In this document: positions 47,635 through 58,965 of the stretch, piece after piece
Numbering within the stretch: position 1 is the stretch's first letter
Layout: every line of letters begins with the position of its first letter
DNA from: Beijerinckiaceae bacterium
Lineage (GTDB): Bacteria; Pseudomonadota; Alphaproteobacteria; Rhizobiales; Beijerinckiaceae
Length of the DNA: 64,000 nt
Reading direction: 5' to 3'
Assembly (NCBI GenBank): GCA_004564215.1
Contig: CP024846.1
Coordinates: 496,001 to 560,000 of the forward strand
Program-made: the position numbers and the translations under genes
The notes under the pieces: generated by a model
What the model saw: only the letters and a program-made list of their open reading frames with translations
Database searches by the model: none
Told to the model about the DNA's origin: nothing

Positions 47635-48375
47635 TCAAGCTGCCATCGCCTTCAGCGCATCGAAGGTTTCGGCCATTTCGGCCAGGCTGACGTCGGTAAT
47701 CAGGGCTGACGCAAAGACGTCGTCGCCGGTCATCCAAGCCCGCTCGCAGGTTTCATCGGAAAGGGCGATCGCAAGAGCTTGATTCAGCTCATAGCTTCCC
47801 CAAGCCAGGCCTGCGTCGCGCAGCGCCGACTGCATGGCATTCTGCACCAGGCTTCGGACGGTGAGGTGCAAGGCGGAGATCGGAACCTCGTATGCGCCGC
47901 CTTTCAAGGCGTCGCGACATGCGTCCTCATCGAAGGAGGCGTGGCCGCGGCAGGCTAAAGGGCGTACCGCATAAACCCCGCAATAATCGTCCTCGATGAG
48001 GGGGCAACCCACGCTCGAATCCATGCGCTGCTGTTGATCGAGCAATCTTGTCGCGCGATCTGCGGCCAGGATCCTTTGCTTAAGGCCGGATGATAATTTT
48101 TGCGGGAAAGCACGAATTTGACGCGCAAGGCTCAAAACTTCAGGCGCCGTGGCAACGACACGGATTGCGCAGCAGCTCGCGCATCCGCCGCGGCAGGCAA
48201 CGGGCGCGTCCTTATTGGCTTCCAACGCAACGCCCTCCGCAAAGCTCTCGAAGGCTTGCCGGGAGAGGCTTTCAATTGGGTCTCGGCGATCACGGCTGGA
48301 CACGAGCGAGACGGCGAAGGCACGACACATCGCCTTGAAAAATACGATAGGATTGGAAGCATCCGGGACCGACAT
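47635..48375 (-). CDS. YkgJ-family cysteine cluster protein
   Basis: 246 aa. The cysteine cluster CRGGCASCC and later CPLI, CGVYAVRPLACRG match the YkgJ/UPF0153 family, which probably binds zinc or an Fe-S cluster. The function is unknown. The C-terminal third is helical with a further Cys. No operon partner is obvious; it is convergent with msrA. Confidence 0.8.
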   Translation of the reverse strand: MSVPDASNPIVFFKAMCRAFAVSLVSSRDRRDPIESLSRQAFESFAEGVALEANKDAPVACRGGCASCCAIRVVATAPEVLSLARQIRAFPQKLSSGLKQRILAADRATRLLDQQQRMDSSVGCPLIEDDYCGVYAVRPLACRGHASFDEDACRDALKGGAYEVPISALHLTVRSLVQNAMQSALRDAGLAWGSYELNQALAIALSDETCERAWMTGDDVFASALITDVSLAEMAETFDALKAMAA

Positions 48376-48443
48376 TTGATGATCCGTTTCAGGTCAAAAT
48401 ATCCTGGTGCGGGCCAATGCCAAGAGCCTGCGCTACGGCCCGC

Positions 48444-48755
48444 TTAACTGGGATTCTGACTCAAAATCGCCTCGAAGTAACTACGTTGCATGCGGAACAC
48501 GCCGCGGCCGCCGGCAAACACCTGGTAATGTCGAGGAGCCGCGTAGCAAAGATGGTAAAACCAGTCCTGCGCACTGAGTTTTTCAGGACATTTATCGATG
48601 GTGTTAACGAGACCGTTCGGACTGAAACGGACATGGATGAGCACTTCCTCGCATTTCCCTTCGGCGCGACGGCTTTCCACCAAGGATTTGGCGGCCATCA
48701 GCGAAACAATATTGCCCTCAGCCTCCCGAGGCTCCACCTCAACGTCCGAAGCCAT
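48444..48755 (-). CDS. Conserved-looking small hypothetical protein
   Basis: 103 aa from ATG 48755, with GGAG about ten bases upstream; the longer frame beyond it runs through the promoter region and is rejected. Predicted alpha/beta, with EVLIHVRFSPNGLVNTIDKCPE and WFYHLCYAAPRHYQVFAGGRGVFRM regions; no signal or membrane helix. Not recognised. It is divergent from the molbindin gene mop and the shared region holds a Mo-box-like palindrome, so it may respond to molybdate. Confidence 0.65.
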   Translation of the reverse strand: MASDVEVEPREAEGNIVSLMAAKSLVESRRAEGKCEEVLIHVRFSPNGLVNTIDKCPEKLSAQDWFYHLCYAAPRHYQVFAGGRGVFRMQRSYFEAILSQNPS

Positions 48756-48789
48756 TATCCAATCTCCACGTGAACCAAGACGGTTCCAT

Positions 48790-48814
48790 TTATATAAATT
48801 ATTTATATAACGAG
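48790..48814. promoter_or_regulatory. AT-rich palindrome resembling a ModE-type Mo-box
   Basis: TTATATAAA-TTA-TTTATATAA (48790-48810) is a perfect 9-bp inverted repeat in GC-rich DNA, extended on the right to TATATAACGAG, nearly the Mo-box half-site TATATAACGAT. It lies 35 bp before the small hypothetical gene and about 215 bp before mop. The left half matches only the TTATATA part. Likely a molybdate-responsive operator; not proven. Confidence 0.5.
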
Positions 48815-49029
48815 TCAATTGGATTTGGGGGTGGCGCGTTAAACCAGAAAAGCCGCAAGGGTTGGCATTAATGGGCATTAATTCGGTGCAAACTGGCTGA
48901 AACAAACAAAAAATACGTGATTTCCGCATATTGCTTGCGGATCGCAGGCGGGCTACTCCCAACAGCCGCACTATTCGGACTGCGGGTAATGCTCTTCCGA
49001 ATTAAGAAACCTCACTGGAGGCCAGAATC

Positions 49030-49236
49030 ATGAAGATATCCGCCCGGAACGTCCTCGAAGGAACCGTCAAGGACGTCAAGAAAGGCGCGACCACCGCGCA
49101 TGTTCTGATCGATGTGAAGGGTCTAACCATCACTTCCTCGATCACGAATGAAGCCGTTGAGGACCTTGGTTTGAAGACGGGCCAAAAGGTCAAGGCGATC
49201 ATCAAGTCTTCCGATGTTATCATCGCCGTCGAGTGA
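49030..49236 (+). CDS. mop: Molybdenum-pterin binding protein (molbindin, TOBE domain)
   Basis: 68 aa, a single TOBE/Mop domain: MKISARNVLEGTVKDVKKG, followed by HVLIDVKGLTITSSIT, AVEDLGLKTGQKVKAIIKSSDVIIAVE. Such proteins form hexamers that store molybdate in the cytoplasm. ACTGGAGG precedes the start. A Mo-box-like palindrome lies upstream in the region shared with the divergent small gene. Confidence 0.95.
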   Translation: MKISARNVLEGTVKDVKKGATTAHVLIDVKGLTITSSITNEAVEDLGLKTGQKVKAIIKSSDVIIAVE

Positions 49237-49288
49237 GCGAACGGGGCCGCTTGGCTCAGCAAAGCTGAGCGGCCTCAGTCCAACTAGA

Positions 49289-49711
49289 TTAATGGGGCTG
49301 TCGAGAGGGCCTTCCCTCCGCATCGGTGAAGGGAAACATCCCTGCCTGGAAACATTGAGCCATATGGCTCGCCTGGCTGATCGCTTGTTCGGCCTGGGGT
49401 TTCGGCAGCGTTCCCTGCGCGCTCTCAACGAACAAGTCCAGCCAGCGCTGGAAATGTTCGGGCTCGATCCGTAAGCTCGTGTGAACCGGATAAGGATGGC
49501 CCTGGTAGCGTTCGGTTCCCAGCAGCGAACGAGACCAAAAGTTCTTGATGATTTCCAGATGACCGGGCAGATCGGGGATCGCAGTAAAGACCGGTCCAAG
49601 CAGCGGGTCGGCGACGCCCTTTGCGTAAAAGCGTTCGACACAGTCGCTGATCGCCGTTTCGATCGCCGCTCTCTGCGTTTCGTCAGAGATTTCAGTCACT
49701 TCCCGTTGCAT
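49289..49711 (-). CDS. Group III truncated haemoglobin
   Basis: 140 aa from ATG 49711, with a strong GGAGGAG site. Globin features: CVERFYAKGVADPLLGPVF, LEIIKNFWSRSLLGTERYQGHPYPVH and the proximal His in EPEHFQRWLDLFVESA, matching group III truncated haemoglobins. It binds O2 or NO. It lies 46 bp downstream of the HTH/PBP-like regulator gene on the same strand and is probably co-transcribed with it. Confidence 0.9.
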   Translation of the reverse strand: MQREVTEISDETQRAAIETAISDCVERFYAKGVADPLLGPVFTAIPDLPGHLEIIKNFWSRSLLGTERYQGHPYPVHTSLRIEPEHFQRWLDLFVESAQGTLPKPQAEQAISQASHMAQCFQAGMFPFTDAEGRPSRQPH

Positions 49712-49757
49712 TTTCTTCTCCTCCGGCAGTTATAGTGACTTTATGCCGAGCCATGTT

Positions 49758-50651
49758 TCAGGGCCCGTTGAAATGAACGGTGCCGAACCTTCCGATGTCA
49801 TAGCCGCCGAGATCTTTCGCGCGCTGCTTAAAGAGTTCGCCGGTGCAAAAGCCTATGAGTTTTTGAAACGGCGGATCGAAATAGGCCTTCCGCCAGACCA
49901 GAAGATCGAACCTCTCTACGATCAGCGCTGTGAATTCGAGCTGAAATTGCCGCGCACTCGCCTCGATACCAAGACCCACATCGGCTCTTCCCGCGGCAAT
50001 GGCCATGGCAAGATCCGTCTCCGACCGCTCGATGGCTTCAACCGGGTTCAAGTCGCTTTTTTGCAAGCCTTCCCGTGCCAGCAATTGGGAAAGCACCAAC
50101 TCGCTGCCAGCTTCCGGTTGGCGCGACTGAAAACGCAATCCGCGAGTACTGGCAAGGGAGTCGAGCGATCGCCCCTGCTCGGCCCGGAACATCAGCCCAC
50201 GCGTGCGTTTCGCCCATTGGATCAGGACGACGGGTTTGTCACCGAATGATTTGCTGACCGCTGCGACGTTCCAAGCCTCTGTTCCGCGTTCAGGAATATG
50301 TAATCCAGCGGCGATGCAATCGCCTTTCGCGGCGCGCGCCAGTCCATCGAGGGCGCCATCCAGAAACGCCGCAATGCCGGAGCGCGATTCTCGCAACGCC
50401 CATTCCAGCAGCGGATCATGGCCGCCGGCAATGACAAGCGGCATGGTTGGGACCGGAGCCGCGTCACTTCGGCTGGTCTTGCTCGCTCCCCGATGCGAAA
50501 CCAGCCATTCTTCGATTTCGGCTCGCGGAAACAGAAGCTTGCCGGTGACGCGGCGCACCGGCAGCGCCCCTTCGGCCGCCAATTCATAGACCTTTCGCTC
50601 TTTGACACGCAGCATCGCGGCCAATTCGCGGGTCGTCAGGAACTGCGTCAT
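49758..50651 (-). CDS. Excisionase-type HTH regulator with periplasmic-binding-like domain
   Basis: 297 aa from ATG 50651, seven bases after GGAAAG. Residues 1-52 are a MerR/excisionase-like HTH (FLTTRELAAMLRVKERKVYELA, LLFPRAEIEEWL). From about 70 on is a PBP-like domain as in putative molybdate/tungstate-sensing regulators (PLVIAGGHDPLLEWAL, GCxAAGLHI-like DCIAAGLHIPE, GRADVGLGIEASA). Ligand not shown, but a molybdate role fits the neighbouring mop and YqeB-like genes. Phased TTATGC half-sites upstream may be its operator. Confidence 0.8.
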   Translation of the reverse strand: MTQFLTTRELAAMLRVKERKVYELAAEGALPVRRVTGKLLFPRAEIEEWLVSHRGASKTSRSDAAPVPTMPLVIAGGHDPLLEWALRESRSGIAAFLDGALDGLARAAKGDCIAAGLHIPERGTEAWNVAAVSKSFGDKPVVLIQWAKRTRGLMFRAEQGRSLDSLASTRGLRFQSRQPEAGSELVLSQLLAREGLQKSDLNPVEAIERSETDLAMAIAAGRADVGLGIEASARQFQLEFTALIVERFDLLVWRKAYFDPPFQKLIGFCTGELFKQRAKDLGGYDIGRFGTVHFNGP

Positions 50652-50681
50652 GGGCATTCTTTCCAATATTTTGAAAAAATA

Positions 50682-50768
50682 GCATAATTTCGCATAAAGG
50701 TAAGAGCCATATTAGCTAGAGACTCCGCCTATTTATGCGAAAATTTCGTGCATTGGCAAAATTTATGC
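50682..50768. promoter_or_regulatory. Four phased TTATGC/GCATAA half-sites
   Basis: GCATAA at 50682 and 50692 (10 bp apart) face TTATGC at 50733 and 50763 (30 bp apart). The inner pair extends to the perfect 11-bp inverted repeat TTTCGCATAAA / TTTATGCGAAA (50688-50698, 50732-50742). The region is AT-rich and lies between the HTH regulator and the divergent winged-helix gene. The spacing by whole helical turns suggests cooperative binding. Confidence 0.45.
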
Positions 50769-50830
50769 ATAGGGAGATCGGGACGAAGGAAGCCTAGGCG
50801 GCTTGGCCGTTCAACGAACACTCAGAGCCG

Positions 50831-51187
50831 ATGATGCGTCATCTCATTGAAATTGAACTTCTCACGCCGCTCAGGATCGGCGACATCGATCTCAGTCGCG
50901 AGACCCGACGCATCACGCGCGCAGGACGAAACATTCACGTGAGCCCCATAGAATTCCGATTGCTCGAATGCCTGATGGAGACCCCCGGCGGAATTCTTTC
51001 GCGAACGCAACTCCTGGAGAAAGTCTGGGGATCCAGCAAAATCGACAACCGCACGGTGGACACGCACATCAGCCGGCTACGCAAGGTGCTTGTCCGCGAC
51101 GACGAAGCAGACCCGATCAAAACAGTGCGCGGGCGTGGCTATCGCCTCATCGAAACTTTCACCAAGGATGGATTCAATCGCACGTGA
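50831..51187 (+). CDS. Stand-alone OmpR/PhoB-type winged-helix DNA-binding protein
   Basis: 118 aa; starts at ATG 50831 or the next codon pair (50834). The whole protein is the trans_reg_C effector domain: LSRETRRITRAGRNIHVSPIEFRLLECLM, LLEKVWGSSKIDNRTVDTHISRLRKVL and IKTVRGRGYRLIE. The receiver domain that normally precedes it is missing and no receiver is seen upstream, so this is either a truncated response regulator or a one-domain regulator. A weak ribosome site makes the start uncertain. Confidence 0.8.
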   Translation: MMRHLIEIELLTPLRIGDIDLSRETRRITRAGRNIHVSPIEFRLLECLMETPGGILSRTQLLEKVWGSSKIDNRTVDTHISRLRKVLVRDDEADPIKTVRGRGYRLIETFTKDGFNRT

Positions 51188-51282
51188 TACGGAATGAGTG
51201 GCACCCGGAGCGCCAAGACCCGGGGGCTGGATGTCCTGTTTAGGAACTGCCGTCAGACCGCGCGGATCGGACATCTAAATCC

Positions 51283-52107
51283 ATGAGCGATCAAGCTTGC
51301 ATTCTGATCTTCGGAATCGACGAGACGGCTTCGGCCGTGGCTCGCATGCTTCTGTTATCCGGCTATGCCGTCGCGATCCACCAACCCACACCGCCAACCC
51401 AGCTGCGCCGAAAAATGACATTTGTCGACGCGTGGTACGATGACGCGTCGATGCTCGACGGCGTCCAGGCACGTCGCGCCGATCTGAGCTCGGATTTTCT
51501 GATCGGACTCGGCAATCGCATGTTCATCCCCATTCTGACCCATCCTCTGGGCGAGGTCGTCGAACGCTGGCCCTGGGATGTGATTATTGACGCCCAAACG
51601 CCGGGCGAACGCCGTTTCGAGCGCATCAAGAGCCACGCGGAGCTGACCATTGCTTTGGGGCCGGGACCAATTGCAGGCCTCGACTGCGATTTGGTCATCG
51701 AGACCTTTGGTCCGGATGTCGGCGCCATTGTCCGGAGCGGGAGGGCTGGCTCCAATGCACCTACCGAGCGCGACAAAATACCGAATGACGCTCACTCTTC
51801 GATCGCGTCGGAAACCGGGATATTCACCACCGGCAAGATCATCGGCGAAACAGTGAGCGTGGAGGAGCCTTTGGGATTCATCGGTTCGACACCCGTGACC
51901 TCTCCCGTCGCTGGACGCATTCTTGGGCTTCAGCGCAATGGACGTGCCGTCGTCGCCGGCACCGCAGTCGCTGAAATCGCCACCAAGGCGAATACGCAAG
52001 TCAGCGGCAGCGGCAAGACCGATCAGCTGATCGCGCGGGGGGTCGTCTTTGCCATTGAAATGGAGTTGGCGGGCTGGACCCCGGTTTCTCTTGACCGCTT
52101 CCTTTAA
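51283..52107 (+). CDS. YqeB/EF2563-like molybdenum-hydroxylase accessory protein
   Basis: 274 aa. N-terminal Rossmann-like ILIFGIDETASAVARMLLLSGYAVAIHQ, then RKMTFVDAWYDDASMLDGVQA, WDVIIDAQTPGERR, GPGPIAGLDCDLVIET, and a C-terminal GFIGSTPVTSPVAGRILGL biotinyl-lipoyl-like segment. This is the order in proteins linked to selenium-dependent molybdenum hydroxylases (YqeB/EF2563), though no selenium genes are seen here. It sits in the small molybdenum-related group. Confidence 0.68.
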   Translation: MSDQACILIFGIDETASAVARMLLLSGYAVAIHQPTPPTQLRRKMTFVDAWYDDASMLDGVQARRADLSSDFLIGLGNRMFIPILTHPLGEVVERWPWDVIIDAQTPGERRFERIKSHAELTIALGPGPIAGLDCDLVIETFGPDVGAIVRSGRAGSNAPTERDKIPNDAHSSIASETGIFTTGKIIGETVSVEEPLGFIGSTPVTSPVAGRILGLQRNGRAVVAGTAVAEIATKANTQVSGSGKTDQLIARGVVFAIEMELAGWTPVSLDRFL

Positions 52108-52129
52108 TGGCTTTGAGGGTCCATGCTGA

Positions 52130-52603
52130 TCATTCTGTCTCGAAATCACCGGCCCGCCGTTGCGTGACACATTTGAGCAAGCTTCGGTCCGGCTTGAGAT
52201 CGAGAAGCGGCGTGCCATCGAGACAGTCGAGCCCTCTCACGCTAAGAACCGAGCCCTGCCGCGCGACAAGCGTGACGATTGAGGTGCCGATTGGATTTGG
52301 CCGAACCGGCGATCGGATTGCGAAAGTTCCCCGTGTCATGCCGTCATCGCCTGGGCTCTGGCGCACAAGGTCGCGGCGGGACTCGTGCAGCCAATAGAGA
52401 ACTTCAATGCGTTCGAATTCCTCGATGCCGTCAAGGGCTGCCGCCCATGGCTGGCTCACCTCGATTTGGCAGATCGGTCCATCAAAGCTTCCCTGGCGCG
52501 GGCACTCCGTCCGCGATTTCCAGGGGGTCGCGATCGTGCCGATGAAAACAAGCCCCGCGTCGACGTGCGCTGGCAGCTCGACCGCGACTTCATTGCGACG
52601 CAT
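52130..52603 (-). CDS. trmO: tRNA (N6-threonylcarbamoyladenosine(37)-N6)-methyltransferase TrmO (TsaA family)
   Basis: 157 aa from ATG 52603, five bases after GGAGAG. TsaA/TrmO blocks: FIGTIATPWKSRTECPRQG, IEEFERIEVLYWLHESRRD, GTFAIRSPVRPNPIGTSIV and VRGLDCLDGTPLLDLKP. The short single-domain form lacks the C-terminal extension of the E. coli enzyme. It methylates t6A37 in threonine tRNA using SAM. Convergent with the YqeB-like gene. Confidence 0.88.
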   Translation of the reverse strand: MRRNEVAVELPAHVDAGLVFIGTIATPWKSRTECPRQGSFDGPICQIEVSQPWAAALDGIEEFERIEVLYWLHESRRDLVRQSPGDDGMTRGTFAIRSPVRPNPIGTSIVTLVARQGSVLSVRGLDCLDGTPLLDLKPDRSLLKCVTQRRAGDFETE

Positions 52604-53064
52604 CGCAGCTCTCCAGGTTCGCGTGTATTACAACGGTCTTTGTTCATTTATTTTACAGCGAGTTTGTCTCGGCGTCATGCGGCTTAGCAGGCAACACTTA
52701 GGCAGGGAGGTGCATCATATTGCGGGGTTCGCTGTCCTGCGACGCAACGAGGCCCGCCTCGAGCGCGAGGCCGAGCGCGCCTTCCCTTTCTCTTCAAGAC
52801 ATGAGAGCTAAACTTTGCTCTTTCAGCATCGAAAATGAGCGCTTTGCCGAACGAATGCACTGGCAGGTCCTTCCCAACGCTTTTAAGGTTCAAAGCTGTC
52901 TTACTCCCGTTAGGAATGCCGCAGCCGTTCGGCTATGAAGGAGCGTTTCGCGGCGGCCTTGCCAACAACTGGCGCCGGGCCGGTGTTTTCTCTAACAATG
53001 AGCCCTCGATTGCGCCCTTCGATTGAGCCGCCAATCCGCCAAAGATAAGCTTCATGAGGCCTGA
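52604..53064. other. 461-bp spacer before ppc, no gene recognised
   Basis: Several short overlapping frames on both strands, none with a ribosome site or family likeness. It should hold the promoters of trmO (minus) and ppc (plus); a GAGG six bases before ATG 53065 is the ppc ribosome site. Confidence 0.4.
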
Positions 53065-55836
53065 ATGACACAAACGCTCGGTTTTCCTTCGACGAATGGC
53101 GCCTTCACGATTGAGCAGCCGCTCATCGACGATATTCGCCTTCTCGGCCAATTGCTCGGCGACACGATCCGGGAGCAGGATGGCGCCGAAGCATTCGAGC
53201 GCATTGAAAGCATTCGCCGCCTCAGCGTCGCCTTCGAACGGGCTGCCGATCCGGAAGTGGGCCGCAAGCTCGACGTGATCGTGCGAGGGCTGACGGCAGA
53301 ACAAGCAATGTCAGTTATCCGGGCCTTCAGCTATTTCTCGCATCTCGCCAACATTGCCGAGGACCGGCATCATATTCGTCGCCGCGCGGCACAGGAAATT
53401 CAATCCCCGAAAGCGTCCAACACCGGGAGCCTTGCCTCCACCTTCGAGCGTCTTGCCGCCGCCGGGATATCGCCGGAGACGATCGGCGCCGCGCTCGGCC
53501 GGAGTTTGGTCTCGCCCGTCCTGACCGCGCATCCCACCGAAGTGCAGCGCAAAAGCCTGCGCGATGCGGAGCGCTCGATCGCGAAGCTCCTTGTCGCGCA
53601 AGAAGGTTTGCAAAGCGAGCGCGAGAAAAGGCAGAACGAGACTCTGTTGCGGGCAAGAATTGCACAGATCTGGCAGACCAGGCTGCTGCGTTATTCACGC
53701 TTGAGCGTCTTCGACGAGATCGAAAACGCGCTCAGCTTCTATCAAACGACCTTCCTTGAAGAAATACCCCGCCTCTATGCCGAGCTCGAAGAGAGGCTCG
53801 GTGGCGCGGCTGTGGCACCGTTTTTCCGCATGGGGTCCTGGATCGGCGGCGATCGTGACGGCAATCCCAACGTCAACGCGCAAACGCTGTCGCTTGCGCT
53901 CAAGCGGCAATGCGAAACGGCGCTTCAGCATTATCTGCAGGAAATTCGTGAACTCAGTAGCGAACTTTCGATCTCGAGCCTGCTCGTCGGCTGCACACCC
54001 GAATTGCAGGCGTTGGCGGATCGATCCGGCGATGAGAACCCGCATCGCGAAGACGAGCCTTATCGGCGCGCGCTCATCGGCGTCCACGCGCGTCTATCGG
54101 CCAGCCTCCTGAAGCTGACCGGCGCCAAGACGGTGACATATACACCCTTGCCGGTCGAACCCTATCGCGACGCGGACGAGCTGCAGGCCGATCTCGGCAT
54201 CATCGAAACATCGCTGGCAGCAAACCACGGCGGCGCCTTGATCCCTGCACGGCTCAAGCCCTTGCGCCGCGCTGTCGACGTGTTCGGCTTTCACCTCGCG
54301 ACGGTCGATCTCCGCCAAAGCTCCGACCGGCACCAGGAGACACTTGCCGAACTTCTCTCCATCGCCCGGGTGGCTGCCGACTATGCCAACCTCGACGAAT
54401 TGGACAAGCAAGCGCTGCTTCTCGATCTTCTCCGGGATCCGCGCCCGCTGCGCGTCCCCGGTGTCCAATATTCTGCCCACACCGAGGAAGAACTCGAAAT
54501 CTTCGAGACGGCGAGAGAACTTCGCAAATCATTCGGCGAGCAAGCGATCCGTCACTACATCGTCAGCCACACGGAAACGGTGAGCGATCTGCTTGAGGTC
54601 TTTGTACTGCTGAAAGAATGCGGCATGGTGCCAGGCGCGCTCGGAGACGCCGATGCGAGGGCCGAATTGCTGATCGTTCCGCTCTTCGAGACGATCGAGG
54701 ATTTGCGCAATGCCGAAGCCATCATGCAGGCGCTTTACGCGTTGCCGGGTGTCGCCGACCTCATCCGCGCGTCGGGCGCCCAACAGGAAATCATGCTGGG
54801 CTATTCGGACAGCAACAAGGACGGCGGATTCTTCACCAGCAATTGGGAGCTCTATCGCGCTTCGACAGCGCTCGCGAAGTTCTTCAAGGAGCACGAAGGC
54901 GTCACGCTACGTCTTTTCCATGGCCGCGGCGGAACGGTCGGGCGTGGCGGTGGGCCAAGCTATCAGGCAATCCTCGCGCAGCCCCCAGAAACGGTCAACG
55001 GGCAGATCAGACTGACCGAACAAGGCGAGGTCATTGCATCCAAATATTCCAACCCCGATATCGGACGCGATAACCTCGAAGCTCTTGTTGCCGCCTCGCT
55101 CGAAGCGACTCTTCTTGCACCGAAAATTCCCGCCCCGGAGGAGTTTCTCCAAGCGGCGGCTCGGCTTTCGCAAGAGAGCATGGCGGCCTATCGCGCCCTC
55201 GTGTATGAGCGGCCAGGCTTCGTCGACTTTTTCTTCGCTGCCACGCCAATCGCGGAAATCGCCGAGCTGAACATTGGCTCGCGTCCGGCGTCCCGGCGTT
55301 CGACCCGGCGGATCGAGGACCTCCGCGCGATCCCCTGGAGCTTTTCATGGGGTCAGGCGCGCATCGCTTTGCCCGGCTGGTTCGGCTTCGGATCGGCGGT
55401 AGAAAATTTCATCGCGGAGGCGCCCGCGGAACGAATGGCCCTGCTGAAACGCATGAACGACCAATGGCCGTTTTTTCGAACGCTTCTGTCGAATATGGAC
55501 ATGGTGCTTGCCAAGGCCGACATGCTGCTGGCGAAGCGTTACGCGGATCTCGTTCCCGACCATGACCTCGCCCAAAGCATCTTTAGGGCGCTGGAACAGG
55601 AATGGAGCCGCACGATCGAAGTGCTCAACGGCATCACCGGCACAAAGGAGCGCCTCGCCGATAACCCCACGCTGGCGCGGTCGATCAAACACCGGTTCCC
55701 TTATATTGCGCCGCTCAATCATCTCCAGGTCGAGCTTATTCGCCGCTGGCGAAGCGGCAAGCACGACGACAAAACGCTGCGCGGCATTCTGATTTCGATC
55801 AACGGCGTCGCTGCGGGCCTGCGCAACACAGGGTGA
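53065..55836 (+). CDS. ppc: Phosphoenolpyruvate carboxylase
   Basis: 923 aa. Conserved blocks: [14 protein letters not shown] with the catalytic His, [53 protein letters not shown] and [34 protein letters not shown]. The C-terminal end LRNTG is typical. It adds bicarbonate to phosphoenolpyruvate, making oxaloacetate. Lone gene; the tRNA 3'-end repeat begins 21 bp after its stop. Confidence 0.97.
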   Translation: MTQTLGFPSTNGAFTIEQPLIDDIRLLGQLLGDTIREQDGAEAFERIESIRRLSVAFERAADPEVGRKLDVIVRGLTAEQAMSVIRAFSYFSHLANIAEDRHHIRRRAAQEIQSPKASNTGSLASTFERLAAAGISPETIGAALGRSLVSPVLTAHPTEVQRKSLRDAERSIAKLLVAQEGLQSEREKRQNETLLRARIAQIWQTRLLRYSRLSVFDEIENALSFYQTTFLEEIPRLYAELEERLGGAAVAPFFRMGSWIGGDRDGNPNVNAQTLSLALKRQCETALQHYLQEIRELSSELSISSLLVGCTPELQALADRSGDENPHREDEPYRRALIGVHARLSASLLKLTGAKTVTYTPLPVEPYRDADELQADLGIIETSLAANHGGALIPARLKPLRRAVDVFGFHLATVDLRQSSDRHQETLAELLSIARVAADYANLDELDKQALLLDLLRDPRPLRVPGVQYSAHTEEELEIFETARELRKSFGEQAIRHYIVSHTETVSDLLEVFVLLKECGMVPGALGDADARAELLIVPLFETIEDLRNAEAIMQALYALPGVADLIRASGAQQEIMLGYSDSNKDGGFFTSNWELYRASTALAKFFKEHEGVTLRLFHGRGGTVGRGGGPSYQAILAQPPETVNGQIRLTEQGEVIASKYSNPDIGRDNLEALVAASLEATLLAPKIPAPEEFLQAAARLSQESMAAYRALVYERPGFVDFFFAATPIAEIAELNIGSRPASRRSTRRIEDLRAIPWSFSWGQARIALPGWFGFGSAVENFIAEAPAERMALLKRMNDQWPFFRTLLSNMDMVLAKADMLLAKRYADLVPDHDLAQSIFRALEQEWSRTIEVLNGITGTKERLADNPTLARSIKHRFPYIAPLNHLQVELIRRWRSGKHDDKTLRGILISINGVAAGLRNTG

Positions 55837-55856
55837 TCGTCCGGAAGGATCGGTTA

Positions 55857-58207
<2,351 letters not shown>

Positions 58208-58773
58208 TCTCTGCGGAAAGGTTTGCGAGGGCTACTAGAGCGCAGCCGCGACCGAGCATCGGAGTGATCGAGACCAGATCGAGGCTACGTAAGCCTGACG
58301 TGGGCTCTACGATTTTTCCTGGGTTTGCAAATTAAATTGCGGCGGCGAAATCGCCTTTGGCGGCGGCGAGGAGGTCAGTTGAGACCTGTCCGGTTAGGGT
58401 CAAACTGAGACGAATGACTACGACAGCGGTACGTCGGCTCTTCATCCAACTTCAGAAGAAATTGCGCACTATGGGCACCCTAGAGCGCTTCCCGATCAGA
58501 TGGAATCATCTGATCGAAAAGGAATCGCTCAAGTTCAACGAGTTGGAGCATGTTCCGATCGAAAAAGTCGGTCAACTTTTTCGGAACATGCTCTAGCCTT
58601 GCGCCAGGAGCCGTCATTCAGTGGGCAGAGGCTGGAGCGGTACAAGCAGGTTAATCTATCAATGCATGTAGCCTGCGGGGGCGAAAAGCGGTCTGCCGAT
58701 CGAATCCGGGAAGATCTCGTCGAGGAAAAAATGCAGCTGCGCGATCGCGCCGACATGCCTGCCGCTGGCCACC
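58208..58773. other. 566-bp spacer with paired palindromes, no intact gene
   Basis: Contains the two adjacent hairpin units at 58483-58593. A frame of 79 codons (58357-58596) runs through the first palindromes and is not a credible gene. Otherwise nothing is recognised. Confidence 0.4.
58483..58593. repeat. Two adjacent palindromic units (REP-like intergenic element)
   Basis: Unit 1 (58483-58530) runs GAGCG...CGCTC around the perfect GATCAGATG-gaat-CATCTGATC stem. Unit 2 (58546-58593) runs from GAGCATGTTCCGA to its mirror GGAACATGCTC with AAAAAGT/ACTTTTT within and a three-base bulge. Both begin GAGC and end GCTC and are 48 bp long. Such GAGC...GCTC palindromes recur between genes in related genomes (general impression, not checked). 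Confidence 0.6.
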
Positions 58774-58965
58774 ATGGTCGACATCGCCCAGGATGCGATG
58801 CGGCTCATCCATTCGAATTTCCGGATCGCGGTGAGTGTTAATACCGTAATTCTGGCCGGGGCAGCTTTCGGCCGTCTTCTTCCGCTCACGGCCGCCATGC
58901 TGCACAACGGCACGACAATTACCGTGCTGCTTCGTGCACTCTTTGGGGGGCGATCACCGAATTGA
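58741..58965 (+). pseudogene. C-terminal remnant of a heavy-metal P-type ATPase
   Basis: The frame reads IAPTCLPLATMVDIAQDAMRL, then HSNFRIAVSVNTVILAGAA and GRLLPLTAAMLHNGTTITVLL, ending RALFGGRSPN at TGA 58965. This matches the tail of metal-translocating P1B ATPases (two last helices with the conserved Asn and the HNGTTI stretch). The ATP-binding, phosphorylation and metal-binding parts are absent upstream, so it is a truncated remnant. Confidence 0.6.

Noticed and set aside
52407..52811. 134-codon plus-strand frame across trmO and the ppc leader
   Set aside because: It overlaps trmO antisense, then runs into non-coding leader without ribosome site or family likeness.
58357..58596. 79-codon frame in the katG islet
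   Set aside because: It reads through the palindromic repeat units and has no family likeness.
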